64,000 nt of DNA from Hyphomicrobiales bacterium (lineage in GTDB: Bacteria; Pseudomonadota; Alphaproteobacteria; Rhizobiales; Aestuariivirgaceae), in the NCBI GenBank assembly GCA_016710435.1, contig JADJVV010000001.1:434001-498000 (forward strand). Direction: 5' to 3'. The translations under genes and the position numbers were made by a program. Numbering within the stretch: the first letter of the stretch is position 1; each line of letters opens with the position of its first letter. Positions 20,034-28,461 of this stretch are shown here, in pieces. The notes below the pieces were generated by a model. That model had not been told where the DNA came from. It was given only the letters and a program-made list of their open reading frames with translations, and searched no databases.

Positions 20034-21944
20034 TCAGCCCTGGTGCTGCGGCTCAAGGCCACCACGGCCACCACGCTTGGCACCCGCGCGCGGCACGCTG
20101 GTGCCGCCCTTGTCTGAGCGCTTCAACGGCTTTTCGTCGCGGTCGATGCGATCACCCTTCAGCACCCGCGCCACCTCCTCGCCGGAAAGCGTTTCGTATT
20201 CCAGCAGGGCCTTGGCCAACACATGCAGGTCTTCACGCTTCTTTTTGAGGATCGACTTGGCCTGCGCCTCTCCTTCATGGATCAGGCGGCGCACTTCCTC
20301 GTCGATGATCTGCGCGGTCCCTTCCGAGACATTCTTGCTCTGCGTCACGCTATGGCCGAGGAACACCTCCTGCTCGTTGGCGGAGTAGCGCACACGGCCG
20401 AGCTTTTCGCTCATGCCCCATTCCGTGATCATCGCCCGCGACAACTGCGTCGCCATCTGGATGTCGCCCATGGCGCCGTTGGTCACGTTCTTGTCGCCAC
20501 CGAGAATGAGTTCAGCCTCGCGCCCGCCGAACAGAACGGCCAGGCGGGCCTCGCACCATTCGCGGGTGCGGCTGTGGCGGTCGCCTTCCGGCAGGTTCAT
20601 GGTCACACCCAACGCGCGGCCACGCGGGATGATCGTCACCTTGTGCAGCGGATCATAGTTCACGTTCAGGCCAACAATGGCGTGTCCCGCCTCGTGATAG
20701 GCTGTGTTGCGGCGCTCTTCATCGCTCATCACCATGGACTTGCGCTCGGCACCCATCATCACCTTGTCCTTGGCATCCTCGAACTCGGCCTGCGTGATCA
20801 TGCGCTTGTTGCGGCGGGCCGCAAGAAGGGCAGCCTCGTTGCAGAGGTTGGCGAGATCAGCACCGGAGAAGCCGGGCGTACCACGCGCCAGCACCTTCGG
20901 ATCAATATCCGGTGCCAGCGGCTTGTCCTTCATGTGAACCTTGAGGATCTGCTCGCGGCCCTTCACATCCGGATTGCCGACAGTGATCTGCCGGTCGAAA
21001 CGGCCCGGACGCAGCAATGCCGGGTCCAGCACGTCCGGACGGTTGGTCGCGGCGATGATGATGACGCCTTCGTTCGCTTCGAAGCCATCCATCTCCACGA
21101 GGAGTTGGTTCAGCGTCTGCTCACGCTCGTCGTTGCCACCGCCAAGGCCCGCACCACGGTGACGGCCGACGGCGTCGATTTCATCGATGAAGACAATGCA
21201 AGGTGCATTCTTCTTGGCCTGTTCGAACATGTCGCGCACACGGCTCGCACCCACGCCCACGAACATTTCCACGAAGTCGGAACCCGAGATCGTGAAAAAG
21301 GGCACGTTGGCTTCGCCCGCAATGGCGCGCGCCAGCAAGGTCTTGCCCGTGCCCGGAGGGCCGACGAGCAGCGCACCGCGCGGAATCTTGCCGCCCAGCC
21401 GCTGGAATTTGTGTGGGTCCTTGAGGAAGTCCACGATCTCGACAACGTCGTCCTTGGCCTCATCCACGCCAGCCACGTCGGAGAACGTGACGCGGCCCTG
21501 CTTTTCGGTGAGCAGCTTGGCGCGGCTCTTGCCGAATCCCATGGCCTTGCCGGAACCAGCCTGCATCTGGCGGATGAAGAACACCCAGACGCCCACGATC
21601 AGCAGCATCGGCAGCCAGTAGATCAGCGCGTTGGACAGGAAAGAGTCAGACTGCGGCGGACGGAACTCGGCCGAGACATTCTTCTCGCGGATGGTCTTGA
21701 GGAAGTCCTCGGAGACGGGCGCGTAGGTGGTCAGCGTCCGGCCATCAGCCGTCTTCGCCACCACATCGCCGTTCATCGACGCCGTTATGCTGCTGATCTC
21801 GCCGTTGTTGATCTTCGTCAGGAATTCCGAATAGCTGATCTCGCTGCTGTTGGCGCGCATGCTCTGGCCCTGGAACAGGCTGAACAGTGCAAACAACAAC
21901 AAGGCAATCACGATCCAAACGGCGAAACTGCGGAACTGGTTCAC
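20034..21944 (-). CDS. ftsH: ATP-dependent zinc metalloprotease FtsH
   Basis: 636 aa membrane-anchored AAA+ protease that degrades misassembled membrane proteins and regulators such as RpoH and LpxC. Two N-terminal helices are visible (residues ~7-23 and ~108-126). Walker A is GPPGTGKT (195-202), followed by Walker B FIDEIDAVG and the second region of homology. The zinc site is HEAGH (417-421). The C-terminus is rich in Lys, Arg and Gly. A heat-shock-type promoter lies 66 bases upstream, so it has its own transcription start besides readthrough from tilS. Confidence 0.98.
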   Translation of the reverse strand: MNQFRSFAVWIVIALLLFALFSLFQGQSMRANSSEISYSEFLTKINNGEISSITASMNGDVVAKTADGRTLTTYAPVSEDFLKTIREKNVSAEFRPPQSDSFLSNALIYWLPMLLIVGVWVFFIRQMQAGSGKAMGFGKSRAKLLTEKQGRVTFSDVAGVDEAKDDVVEIVDFLKDPHKFQRLGGKIPRGALLVGPPGTGKTLLARAIAGEANVPFFTISGSDFVEMFVGVGASRVRDMFEQAKKNAPCIVFIDEIDAVGRHRGAGLGGGNDEREQTLNQLLVEMDGFEANEGVIIIAATNRPDVLDPALLRPGRFDRQITVGNPDVKGREQILKVHMKDKPLAPDIDPKVLARGTPGFSGADLANLCNEAALLAARRNKRMITQAEFEDAKDKVMMGAERKSMVMSDEERRNTAYHEAGHAIVGLNVNYDPLHKVTIIPRGRALGVTMNLPEGDRHSRTREWCEARLAVLFGGREAELILGGDKNVTNGAMGDIQMATQLSRAMITEWGMSEKLGRVRYSANEQEVFLGHSVTQSKNVSEGTAQIIDEEVRRLIHEGEAQAKSILKKKREDLHVLAKALLEYETLSGEEVARVLKGDRIDRDEKPLKRSDKGGTSVPRAGAKRGGRGGLEPQHQG

Positions 21945-22009
21945 GGTCGATCCTCAATTCTGGAAGCAGCCTGAGGCGCGCTTCCGAAATCCATCCCAAA
22001 AACTGAAGC

Positions 22010-22041
22010 CTAACATAGGTCCGGCCCATCCAGAATCCAAG
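22010..22041 (-). promoter_or_regulatory. Alphaproteobacterial heat-shock (RpoH) promoter of ftsH
   Basis: On the minus strand CTTG (22041-22038), 18 bases, then CCTATGTTAG (22019-22010). This fits the published alphaproteobacterial heat-shock consensus CTTG-N17/18-CYTATNTNNG at every specified base. The same stretch also reads as a sigma70 promoter (TTGGAT-N17-TATGTT), so dual use is possible. Confidence 0.65.
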
Positions 22042-22065
22042 CGCGGCAACACTGTAAATACGAGA

Positions 22066-23289
22066 CTAAAGGCCAAATCGTTCACCAAGCGTGACCGAAA
22101 CCCGCCCCTGCCCGTCAAAATGCGGAAAAACGGCCGTTCCCCCCACCATCACCACCGGAAGGCTGGCGACAATGAAGGCCGGAAGGCCCGTGGGCGAAGG
22201 CGGCCGCAAACCACCAGCCAGTCGAACAGTGGCCCCCGCTGGCGCATGGATCAGGAAACGCCCATCCCAGACGATCCCCGCATCACCCGAAATTGTCTGT
22301 AACCCCGGTACAATGCGGCCCGGCTCCCGGCCGATCAAAACGTCCCGCAGCCGCGCCGCGACAAGGGCCCCGCCCAGCGACCGCCGCGTATTGCCCCCGC
22401 TGTTCAGCACCGAGAGAAGGCGAACCATATCCGCCCGCAAAGGCGCCCGCCCGTTGCCGCACATGGCAACGAGCCGGGAGAGCGCAGCCAGCGCCGCCCC
22501 CTCACCCGCCAACGCCAGCGCCGCACGGGGAAGGCTGGCATACCCCTCTGTATGGATGCGCACATGCCGCACCAGCCACGCCTCGGCTTCAGCAGCAGTT
22601 GCGGTGGTAACGACCTGTGCCCACGCCGCTTCCGCCGCCAGGGCCGCAACATTTTCGCCCACCAGCAATTGACGCACACGGGCGCGCTCGAAAACCGTGT
22701 TCTCGTTGCTGGGATCTTCAAGCCAGCCCTGCCCCAGTCCGCGCAGGAAATTCCGCAGCGCCTCACGCCGCACAGCCAGCAGTGGACGGAGGAGACGAAC
22801 GCCATTCCACGGCCGCTCCGGCCAGATCGCGGCAAGGCTTGCCGCACTCGCCGTGCGGCGCTTGCGCATGAGTACCGTCTCGGCCTGGTCGTCGAGGGTA
22901 TGGGCCGTCAGCAGAACGGAGACGCAATGCGCAGTGCACCACCGGGTCAGCAGATCATAGCGCGCCTCGCGGGCCTTCGCCTGGATGCCCGTTGCAGGCT
23001 TGGCGCCCGCCCAGGCGAGAATGTGGTGAGGAACCCCCAACCCCGCACACCAGCGCGCCACCTGGTCGGCCTCGGCGCGCGAACCGTCGCGCAGTCCGTG
23101 ATCGATGGTGAGTGCAATGACCTCCGGCCCATCCGGCAGGAGTGCCGCAAGGCGCAACAGGGCCATGGAATCGGAACCGCCGGAGACCGCAACTGCAATG
23201 CGCGTCACACCGGAGAGGACAGGAAGAAGTACACCGCGGCTCAGCACGGCATCAGGAGAAATCGCGGCGGCGGCCTCAGCAGCCGGCAC
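22066..23289 (-). CDS. tilS: tRNA(Ile)-lysidine synthase
   Basis: 407 aa. It modifies C34 of the CAU-anticodon tRNA-Ile to lysidine with ATP, so that it reads AUA. The PP-loop motif SGGSDS is at residues 36-41, with LTIDHGLRDGS (~80-90) and LLTAHTLDDQAETVLMR (~130-146) typical of TilS. The apparent start is GTG 23289, which overlaps the cpoB end by 14 bases. The position after cpoB and before ftsH is the usual alphaproteobacterial order. Confidence 0.93.
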   Translation of the reverse strand: MPAAEAAAAISPDAVLSRGVLLPVLSGVTRIAVAVSGGSDSMALLRLAALLPDGPEVIALTIDHGLRDGSRAEADQVARWCAGLGVPHHILAWAGAKPATGIQAKAREARYDLLTRWCTAHCVSVLLTAHTLDDQAETVLMRKRRTASAASLAAIWPERPWNGVRLLRPLLAVRREALRNFLRGLGQGWLEDPSNENTVFERARVRQLLVGENVAALAAEAAWAQVVTTATAAEAEAWLVRHVRIHTEGYASLPRAALALAGEGAALAALSRLVAMCGNGRAPLRADMVRLLSVLNSGGNTRRSLGGALVAARLRDVLIGREPGRIVPGLQTISGDAGIVWDGRFLIHAPAGATVRLAGGLRPPSPTGLPAFIVASLPVVMVGGTAVFPHFDGQGRVSVTLGERFGL

Positions 23290-24202
23290 GCTTGTATTCG
23301 GCGGAGGCGCGCTTCTTGGCTTCCACGGCGCGCGGGAACTCCGTGCCCACGGAATTCAGTGCTGCACAGGCCTGGTCCTTCTGGCCCATCTTGTTCAGCG
23401 CCATCCCGAGCTTGAGAAGGCTGTCGGGAGCGCGGCGGCTCTTGGGATAGGTCTTGTAGGCCTGCAGGAAGTTCTGCGCCGCCTGCTTGGAATCACCCTG
23501 CACGTAGAAGGTCTCGCCCAGCCAATACTGGGCACTGCCCGCCAGCGAATGATCTGGATACTTGCTCAGAAAGCTGCGGAAGCCCGCTTCCGCTTCGGGG
23601 AACTGGCGGCGGAGCAGCGCTTCGTTTGCGGTCTTGTAGAGTTCGTCCGGCGTTTCCGTGGGCTGCAAAGACACCTGCTCGATGCCATCCTGCTGCTGCA
23701 CGCCATCATTGACAACAGGCTGACCGGCCTGCGCCGTCTGTGTCTCGCCATTTTCGGGAACGACCACCTGACCTTGGAAGCTGTCATCGGTGCCGCTGTC
23801 GGCCCCGGCCTTCTTGAACGGAGCCTGGCCGGGTGCCAGTTCAACGGCACCCTGGTCGGTGCCCAGGACTTCGGCATTGAGAGACTTGGGCTTGGAGGCC
23901 GGCGTATCCTGGATCACCTCGATGCCATCGGACGACGTTCCGTCCTGCACGGCGGGCGCTTCGGCCACCTGCTTCTGAACGGGCTTCGGCATGGGTGCGG
24001 GCACCACATCCCCGGCATCGCCCTGCTTCTGGCCCAGCTGCTGCTGCAACTGGTTCACGGTGTGGGTCAATTCTTCCACCTGGCCGGTGAGCGCACGAAT
24101 ACGCTCCTCCATCTGGAAGATGCGGGTGGCGATGTCCTGGGCGGAAGCGGGATAGGCGGCAGACGCGAGAAGGACGGCGGCAAAGATGCTGCGTTTGAAC
24201 AT
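23276..24202 (-). CDS. cpoB: Tol-Pal system protein CpoB (YbgF)
   Basis: 308 aa periplasmic protein that links Tol energy to peptidoglycan synthesis during constriction. It has a signal peptide (MFKRSIFAAVLLASAAYPASA), then a short coiled coil (IFQMEERIRALTGQVEELTH) for trimerisation. A Pro/Gln/Asp-rich linker (~residues 60-175) follows, then three TPR units from about 185 (LYKTANEALLRRQFPEAEAGF and following). Start 24202 is preferred over 24250 because the signal peptide begins there and AGGG precedes it. Confidence 0.93.
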   Translation of the reverse strand: MFKRSIFAAVLLASAAYPASAQDIATRIFQMEERIRALTGQVEELTHTVNQLQQQLGQKQGDAGDVVPAPMPKPVQKQVAEAPAVQDGTSSDGIEVIQDTPASKPKSLNAEVLGTDQGAVELAPGQAPFKKAGADSGTDDSFQGQVVVPENGETQTAQAGQPVVNDGVQQQDGIEQVSLQPTETPDELYKTANEALLRRQFPEAEAGFRSFLSKYPDHSLAGSAQYWLGETFYVQGDSKQAAQNFLQAYKTYPKSRRAPDSLLKLGMALNKMGQKDQACAALNSVGTEFPRAVEAKKRASAEYKRAGC

Positions 24203-24292
24203 GTCAGACCCTGATGTTGGAGTCGTGTTACCCAAGACCTTGCCGCCCAAAGACGGAGAAATTGAGGCTTTGTCCCGTCAGGACAGCATGCC

Positions 24293-24799
24293 TCAGTTGG
24301 TGCCGCCGGTGATCACTGTCACGGCGCGGCGGTTCTGCGACCAGCATTCCTCGGCATCGCAAAGGGCCGCCGGACGTTCCTTGCCATAGGCGATGGAGGA
24401 AATGCGGTTGCCCGGAACACCCTGCTGGATCAGGTAGTTGCGCGACGCCGTGGCGCGGCGTGCGGAGAGCGAGATGTTGTATTCACGGGTGCCGCGCTCG
24501 TCGGCGTGGCCTTCCACCTGAACCGTCACGTTGGGATACTGCAACAGCCATGCGGCCTGCTTGGACAGCGTGTCCTGCGCCTCGGGCGTGAGCGTCACGG
24601 TGTCGACGATGAAGTAGATGCGGTCACCGACATTGGTTTCGAAGTCGGCCTTGGAACCGGGAGCGGCCTGCCCCATGCCGACGCCACCACCACCAGGACC
24701 GGCCTCAAGGTCCGGCGTGTTCTTCTTCGAACAGGCGGCGAGCGCCAGGAAACAGGTGAACAGGGCTGCCGCTTTGAAACCGGCCGATCGGGTCATCAT
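24293..24799 (-). CDS. pal: Peptidoglycan-associated lipoprotein Pal (copy 1)
   Basis: 168 aa outer-membrane lipoprotein that binds peptidoglycan and TolB. It has a lipoprotein signal ending in the lipobox LAAC followed by SKKN. A Gly-rich linker and an OmpA-like domain follow (NVTVQVEGHADERGTREYN, then SLSARRA), whose Asp and Arg bind meso-diaminopimelate. The C-terminus is WSQNRRAVTVITGG. Start 24799 has GGAG upstream. A close paralogue lies immediately upstream. Confidence 0.95.
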   Translation of the reverse strand: MMTRSAGFKAAALFTCFLALAACSKKNTPDLEAGPGGGGVGMGQAAPGSKADFETNVGDRIYFIVDTVTLTPEAQDTLSKQAAWLLQYPNVTVQVEGHADERGTREYNISLSARRATASRNYLIQQGVPGNRISSIAYGKERPAALCDAEECWSQNRRAVTVITGGTN

Positions 24800-24868
24800 C
24801 AATCCCACTCCTAAAAGGTCCCCTTCAGATGGCCGTCCCGGGCCCCGAAGATTGGGTCTGTGCTCAAA

Positions 24869-24947
24869 GCCCGCTCCGGCGATGCCGGACGGGCCATTTG
24901 CAGCAGGCCATTGCGCAAATTGCCACCGCACGCAAGTGTGGTGGCAA
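24869..24947 (-). terminator. Two hairpins between the pal copies
   Basis: Hairpin 1 is TTGCCACC (24920-24927) with GGTGGCAA (24940-24947), a perfect 8-bp stem. Hairpin 2 is GCCCG-C-TCCGGC-GAT-GCCGGA-CGGGC (24869-24894), followed on the minus strand by TTTGAG. They could attenuate transcription from the upstream pal copy into the downstream one; T-tracts are weak. Confidence 0.5.
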
Positions 24948-24998
24948 CTGAGTTAACAAATTGTCACAGGGCCAACATACGGCCCTCCCGGAGGAGAC

Positions 24999-25532
24999 TC
25001 AGCTCGTCCGGGCGCCGCCGGTGATAACCGTGACAGCACGGCGATTTTGTGACCAACACTCCTCCGCGTCACACAAAGATGCAGGCCGTTCCTTGCCATA
25101 GGCGATCGAGGAAATCCGGCTACCCGAAATGCCCTCGGACATGAGGAAATTGCGCACCGCCGTCGCTCTGCGCGCCGAAAGCGACAAGTTATACTCACGG
25201 GTGCCGCGCTCGTCGGCATGGCCTTCGATCTGGATCTGCACTTCGGCATACTGGTTCAGCCAGTTCGCCTGTTTGCGTAGCGTATCCTTGCCCTCGTCCG
25301 TGAGCGTCACCTGGTCCATCTGGAAGAACACGCGGTCCCCAACGGCGGTCTGGAACTCCTGCACGGAGCCGGGAGCCGCTGCCCCCGCGGCGAGGTCGCC
25401 GCCGCCATTGCCGCCAAGGCCACCACTGTCCAATCCGGCGGAGGTATTCTTCTTGCTGCAGGCTGCAAGCGAAATGGCGCAAGCCAGCGCCAGGGCAATC
25501 CGGAATCCGGTCGTCTTCGAAGTCATCATCAT
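24999..25532 (-). CDS. Peptidoglycan-associated lipoprotein Pal (copy 2, upstream paralogue)
   Basis: 177 aa. The lipobox region LAAC is followed by SKKNTSAG, a Gly/Ala-rich linker and an OmpA-like domain (EGHADERGTREYNLSLSARR, and a C-terminal WSQNRRAVTVITGG identical to copy 1). The two proteins share lipobox, linker style and most of the OmpA domain, so this is a tandem duplication. Differences cluster in the linker and in the strand before the binding site (AEVQIQIEGHADE against NVTVQVEGHADE). It directly follows tolB, the usual place of pal. Confidence 0.93.
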   Translation of the reverse strand: MMMTSKTTGFRIALALACAISLAACSKKNTSAGLDSGGLGGNGGGDLAAGAAAPGSVQEFQTAVGDRVFFQMDQVTLTDEGKDTLRKQANWLNQYAEVQIQIEGHADERGTREYNLSLSARRATAVRNFLMSEGISGSRISSIAYGKERPASLCDAEECWSQNRRAVTVITGGARTS

Positions 25533-25640
25533 GCGTCAATCCACCTAGTGAGAGGAGCCCCCCGGCCCCAACCATTCATGGCGTTGGTAATGACCTGATA
25601 ACCTGAAGAACGGTTTACCGAACGTGGTTAAGCAGACGTT

Positions 25641-26966
25641 TCAATTGAGCCGCGGTGACCAGGCAGGGTCGCTGGAGAATTCCGGCGTCGGCACCTTCTG
25701 CTCATTGTAGCCGGTCACATCGACGGAATAGAGATTGGCACCGCCGGTTTCGCCACCGCTCTCGCGGAAGAACATGATGACACGGCTGTTGGGCGCCCAG
25801 GTGGGCCCCTCGTTGTGGAAACCCTCGGTAAGGATGCGCTCGCCCGAACCATCCGGCTTCATCACGCCGATGGCAAACTTGCCGTTGGCGTTCTTGGTGA
25901 AGGCGATCCACTTGCCATCGGGCGACCAGACCGGCGTGGAATAGCGGCCCTTGCCAAACGAGATGCGTTGCGCTTCGCCGCCGTTGGCGCTCATCACGTA
26001 AATCTGCTGGTTGCCGCCGCGGTCCGACTCGAAGGCAATGGAGGCGCCGTCAGGGGAATAGGATGGAGCGGTGTTGATGGCCGCCACGTTCGTCACCTGG
26101 CGCAGCTGTCGCGACTGCAAGTTCATTTCGTAGAGGTTCGAGTTCACGCCGTCTTCCGACTGCAGCGACATGATGATGCGCCCGCCATCGGGAGAGAAGC
26201 GCGGCGCGAAACTCATGTTCGGGAAATCGCCAACGATCTCCTTCTGGTTCGTGTCGATGTTGTAGATATACACCCGCGGCACACCGGTTCCGAAGGAGAG
26301 GAACGTCACCTCGTTGGCGGTCGGCGAGAAGCGCGGCGTCAGCAGCAGGTCGCCCTGCACCGGCAGCGTGTGCGGGTTGAAGCCGTCCTGATCCATGATC
26401 GCCAGCTTCTTGATGCGCTGCGACTTGGGACCGGATTCATCGATGAACACGATGCGCGTGTCGAAATAGCCCTCGAAACCCGTAAGCGCCTGGTAGATCT
26501 GGTCCGAGATGCGATGCGCCAGGCGGCGCGCCGCCTTGGGCGAGGCGGCAAGTGACTGGCTGGCCAGCATCTGGCCCGAGTTCACATCGTAGAGTTTGAA
26601 TGCAACGCGGAGCTTGCCGCCATCCATGTAGGCCTGTCCTGTCACCAGCGCCTTGGCCTGCACCTGCCGCCACGACTCCATGCTTGGCGTCGCCTCGAAA
26701 TCCGAAATGCGTTCGATGAAACTGTCAGGCGACAGGGGATTGAAATATCCGGAACGGCCGAGGTTGTTCGCGATCACGCCGGAAATTGTTGCGGCGGAAT
26801 CTTCCGATCCCGAACCAGCCAGGAAGGGCGAAATGGCAATCGGCAGGGGATTGATCTTGCCGCCGGACACATCCACGTCCAGCGCCCATGCAGGAACGCC
26901 GTTCCCCAGGGCCACGAATGAAGCAGCGCCCGTGGCCGCCAGCAGGTTACGTCGGTTCAGCTTCAT
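25641..26966 (-). CDS. tolB: Tol-Pal system translocation protein TolB
   Basis: 441 aa periplasmic protein. An N-terminal domain (~residues 35-170, ISPFLAGSG...) is followed by a six-bladed propeller with repeated PxxSPDG motifs (FAPRFSPDGGRI, APSYSPDGASIAFESD, TPVWSPDGKWIAFTK). The propeller binds Pal. The leader MKLNRRNLLAATGAASFVALG looks like a twin-arginine signal rather than a plain Sec signal. The end of the gene lies about 110 bases before pal copy 2. Confidence 0.95.
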   Translation of the reverse strand: MKLNRRNLLAATGAASFVALGNGVPAWALDVDVSGGKINPLPIAISPFLAGSGSEDSAATISGVIANNLGRSGYFNPLSPDSFIERISDFEATPSMESWRQVQAKALVTGQAYMDGGKLRVAFKLYDVNSGQMLASQSLAASPKAARRLAHRISDQIYQALTGFEGYFDTRIVFIDESGPKSQRIKKLAIMDQDGFNPHTLPVQGDLLLTPRFSPTANEVTFLSFGTGVPRVYIYNIDTNQKEIVGDFPNMSFAPRFSPDGGRIIMSLQSEDGVNSNLYEMNLQSRQLRQVTNVAAINTAPSYSPDGASIAFESDRGGNQQIYVMSANGGEAQRISFGKGRYSTPVWSPDGKWIAFTKNANGKFAIGVMKPDGSGERILTEGFHNEGPTWAPNSRVIMFFRESGGETGGANLYSVDVTGYNEQKVPTPEFSSDPAWSPRLN

Positions 26967-27007
26967 CCCATTCCATCCAGATTGCACAGGAGCCCTTTAT
27001 CACGCAG

Positions 27008-28000
27008 TTAGCCGGACATCATGTCCGGCGTGAAGTTGACCTTGATTTCCTGCCACATATCATAGCGGTCATCGGGGAGGAAATCATAGGGCGCGCATTC
27101 CATCACTGCGGAAACAGCGGATTGCGCCGTGGCATCGGTGAGCGCGTCACCCCCGCCGGAAATGACGATGGGCAGCCCTTCCACCGTCTTGTCCCTCTTC
27201 AGGTTGAACTGCACCTTGACCGAGATGCTGGCCTCGCGTGCACCCGGAGGGACTGTCCAGCATTCCGACAGGCGGCTGCGCAGCGCGTCGATCAGCGTAG
27301 CGGCCACGGCGGAATCATCGCCCTGCGCTTCGGTCTTGCCCTGAACGGGTGAACCGTTGGTGTCGCCGGACTTCTTCGGTGCCGTGCGCTCGTCATTTTC
27401 CTTGTTCAGCAGCGCATCAAGCGCGGCCACGTCGAGCTTCTGCTTCTTCTTTTTTTCCGCTTCAGCCTTCTTCTTCTTCTCGTCCTCGGCTTTCTTCTTC
27501 TTTTCCGCTTCGGCCTTCTTCTTCTCTTCCGCTTCCTTTTTCTTGGCTTCGTCCGCTGCCTTCTTCTCGGCGAGCGCCGCTTCCTCGGCGACCTTCTTTT
27601 CTTCCTCAAGCTTCTGCTCTTCCAGCAGCTTTTTCATCGGATCCGGATCGACAGGTTTGTCCTCAACCTTTTTCTCAGGCTCAGGTTCCGGCTTCTTGAC
27701 GGGTTCGGGCTGAGGTTCCGGTTCCTTGGGCTTGGCGGCGAGAACTTCCTCTTCCGCAACCTTGGGCGCGGGCTTCACCGGCTTGGTGACTTCGGTCTTT
27801 TCGGCAGCGGGCTTTTCCGGTTTCGGCACGGCCTCCGTCGTGGTGGCCATCACCTTTGTCACGTCTCCGATGTTCGTAATATCAACCTGCACGGCATTCT
27901 GCGGTTCCACCTTGAACGGCGCCGGATTGGGCATGCCGATCAGCACCGCCAGAAGCAGTGCGCCGTGGACAAAAGCGGATGCGGTGAAACTGCGCTTCAT
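27008..28000 (-). CDS. tolA: Tol-Pal system inner-membrane bridge TolA
   Basis: 330 aa. One N-terminal membrane helix (ASAFVHGALLLAVLIGM) contains the SxxxH motif that contacts TolQR. A long Lys/Glu/Ala/Pro-rich rod follows (residues ~50-215). The C-terminal TonB/TolA domain begins at about 230 (LIDALRSRLSECWTVPPGA). The rod gives a long pyrimidine-rich plus strand at about 27430-27640. It overlaps tolR by four bases. Confidence 0.93.
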   Translation of the reverse strand: MKRSFTASAFVHGALLLAVLIGMPNPAPFKVEPQNAVQVDITNIGDVTKVMATTTEAVPKPEKPAAEKTEVTKPVKPAPKVAEEEVLAAKPKEPEPQPEPVKKPEPEPEKKVEDKPVDPDPMKKLLEEQKLEEEKKVAEEAALAEKKAADEAKKKEAEEKKKAEAEKKKKAEDEKKKKAEAEKKKKQKLDVAALDALLNKENDERTAPKKSGDTNGSPVQGKTEAQGDDSAVAATLIDALRSRLSECWTVPPGAREASISVKVQFNLKRDKTVEGLPIVISGGGDALTDATAQSAVSAVMECAPYDFLPDDRYDMWQEIKVNFTPDMMSG

Positions 28001-28458
28001 GGCGCGACAGGTTGCTCCTTCTGCAGCGTCACCAGGCCGATCTTCTTGTAGCCGGCGGAATTGAGCACGCCCATCACTTCCATGACGGCACCATAATCGG
28101 TGGAGGCATCCGCCCGCACAAAGAGTTGTTCCTCATTGCCGTTCTTGGCGAGTGCGCCAAGTTTCGCCGCCAGCTCTTCCAGCGGAATCTGTGTTTCCAT
28201 GAGATAGACCGTCCGGTCCTTCTGCACCGTGATGTAGAGCGGTTCCTTGGGCGCATCCATGGATTTCGCTTCCGTCTTCGGGAGCTCGACGGGCACGCCC
28301 ACGGTCATGAGCGGGGCCGCAACCATGAAGACGATGAGCAGCACGAGCATCACGTCCACCAGCGGCGTGACGTTGATCTCGCTGATGGCGCCGTGACGCG
28401 AACCGCGCCGGCCACGCCGGGCATTGATGGTCTTTGCGCCGCCTGCGGAAGCACCCAT
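27997..28458 (-). CDS. tolR: TolR (ExbD/TolR family)
   Basis: 153 aa. After a basic cytoplasmic N-terminus, the single membrane helix LVDVMLVLLIVFMVAAPLMT carries the proton-conducting Asp in VDVMLVLL. A periplasmic dimerisation domain follows. With TolQ it forms the proton channel that energises TolA. It lies three bases after tolQ and overlaps tolA. Confidence 0.95.
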   Translation of the reverse strand: MGASAGGAKTINARRGRRGSRHGAISEINVTPLVDVMLVLLIVFMVAAPLMTVGVPVELPKTEAKSMDAPKEPLYITVQKDRTVYLMETQIPLEELAAKLGALAKNGNEEQLFVRADASTDYGAVMEVMGVLNSAGYKKIGLVTLQKEQPVAP

Positions 28459-28461
28459 GCG

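Noticed and set aside
20223..21974. 583-codon open frame on the plus strand
   Set aside because: Antisense shadow of ftsH, His/Arg-rich, with no recognisable domain.
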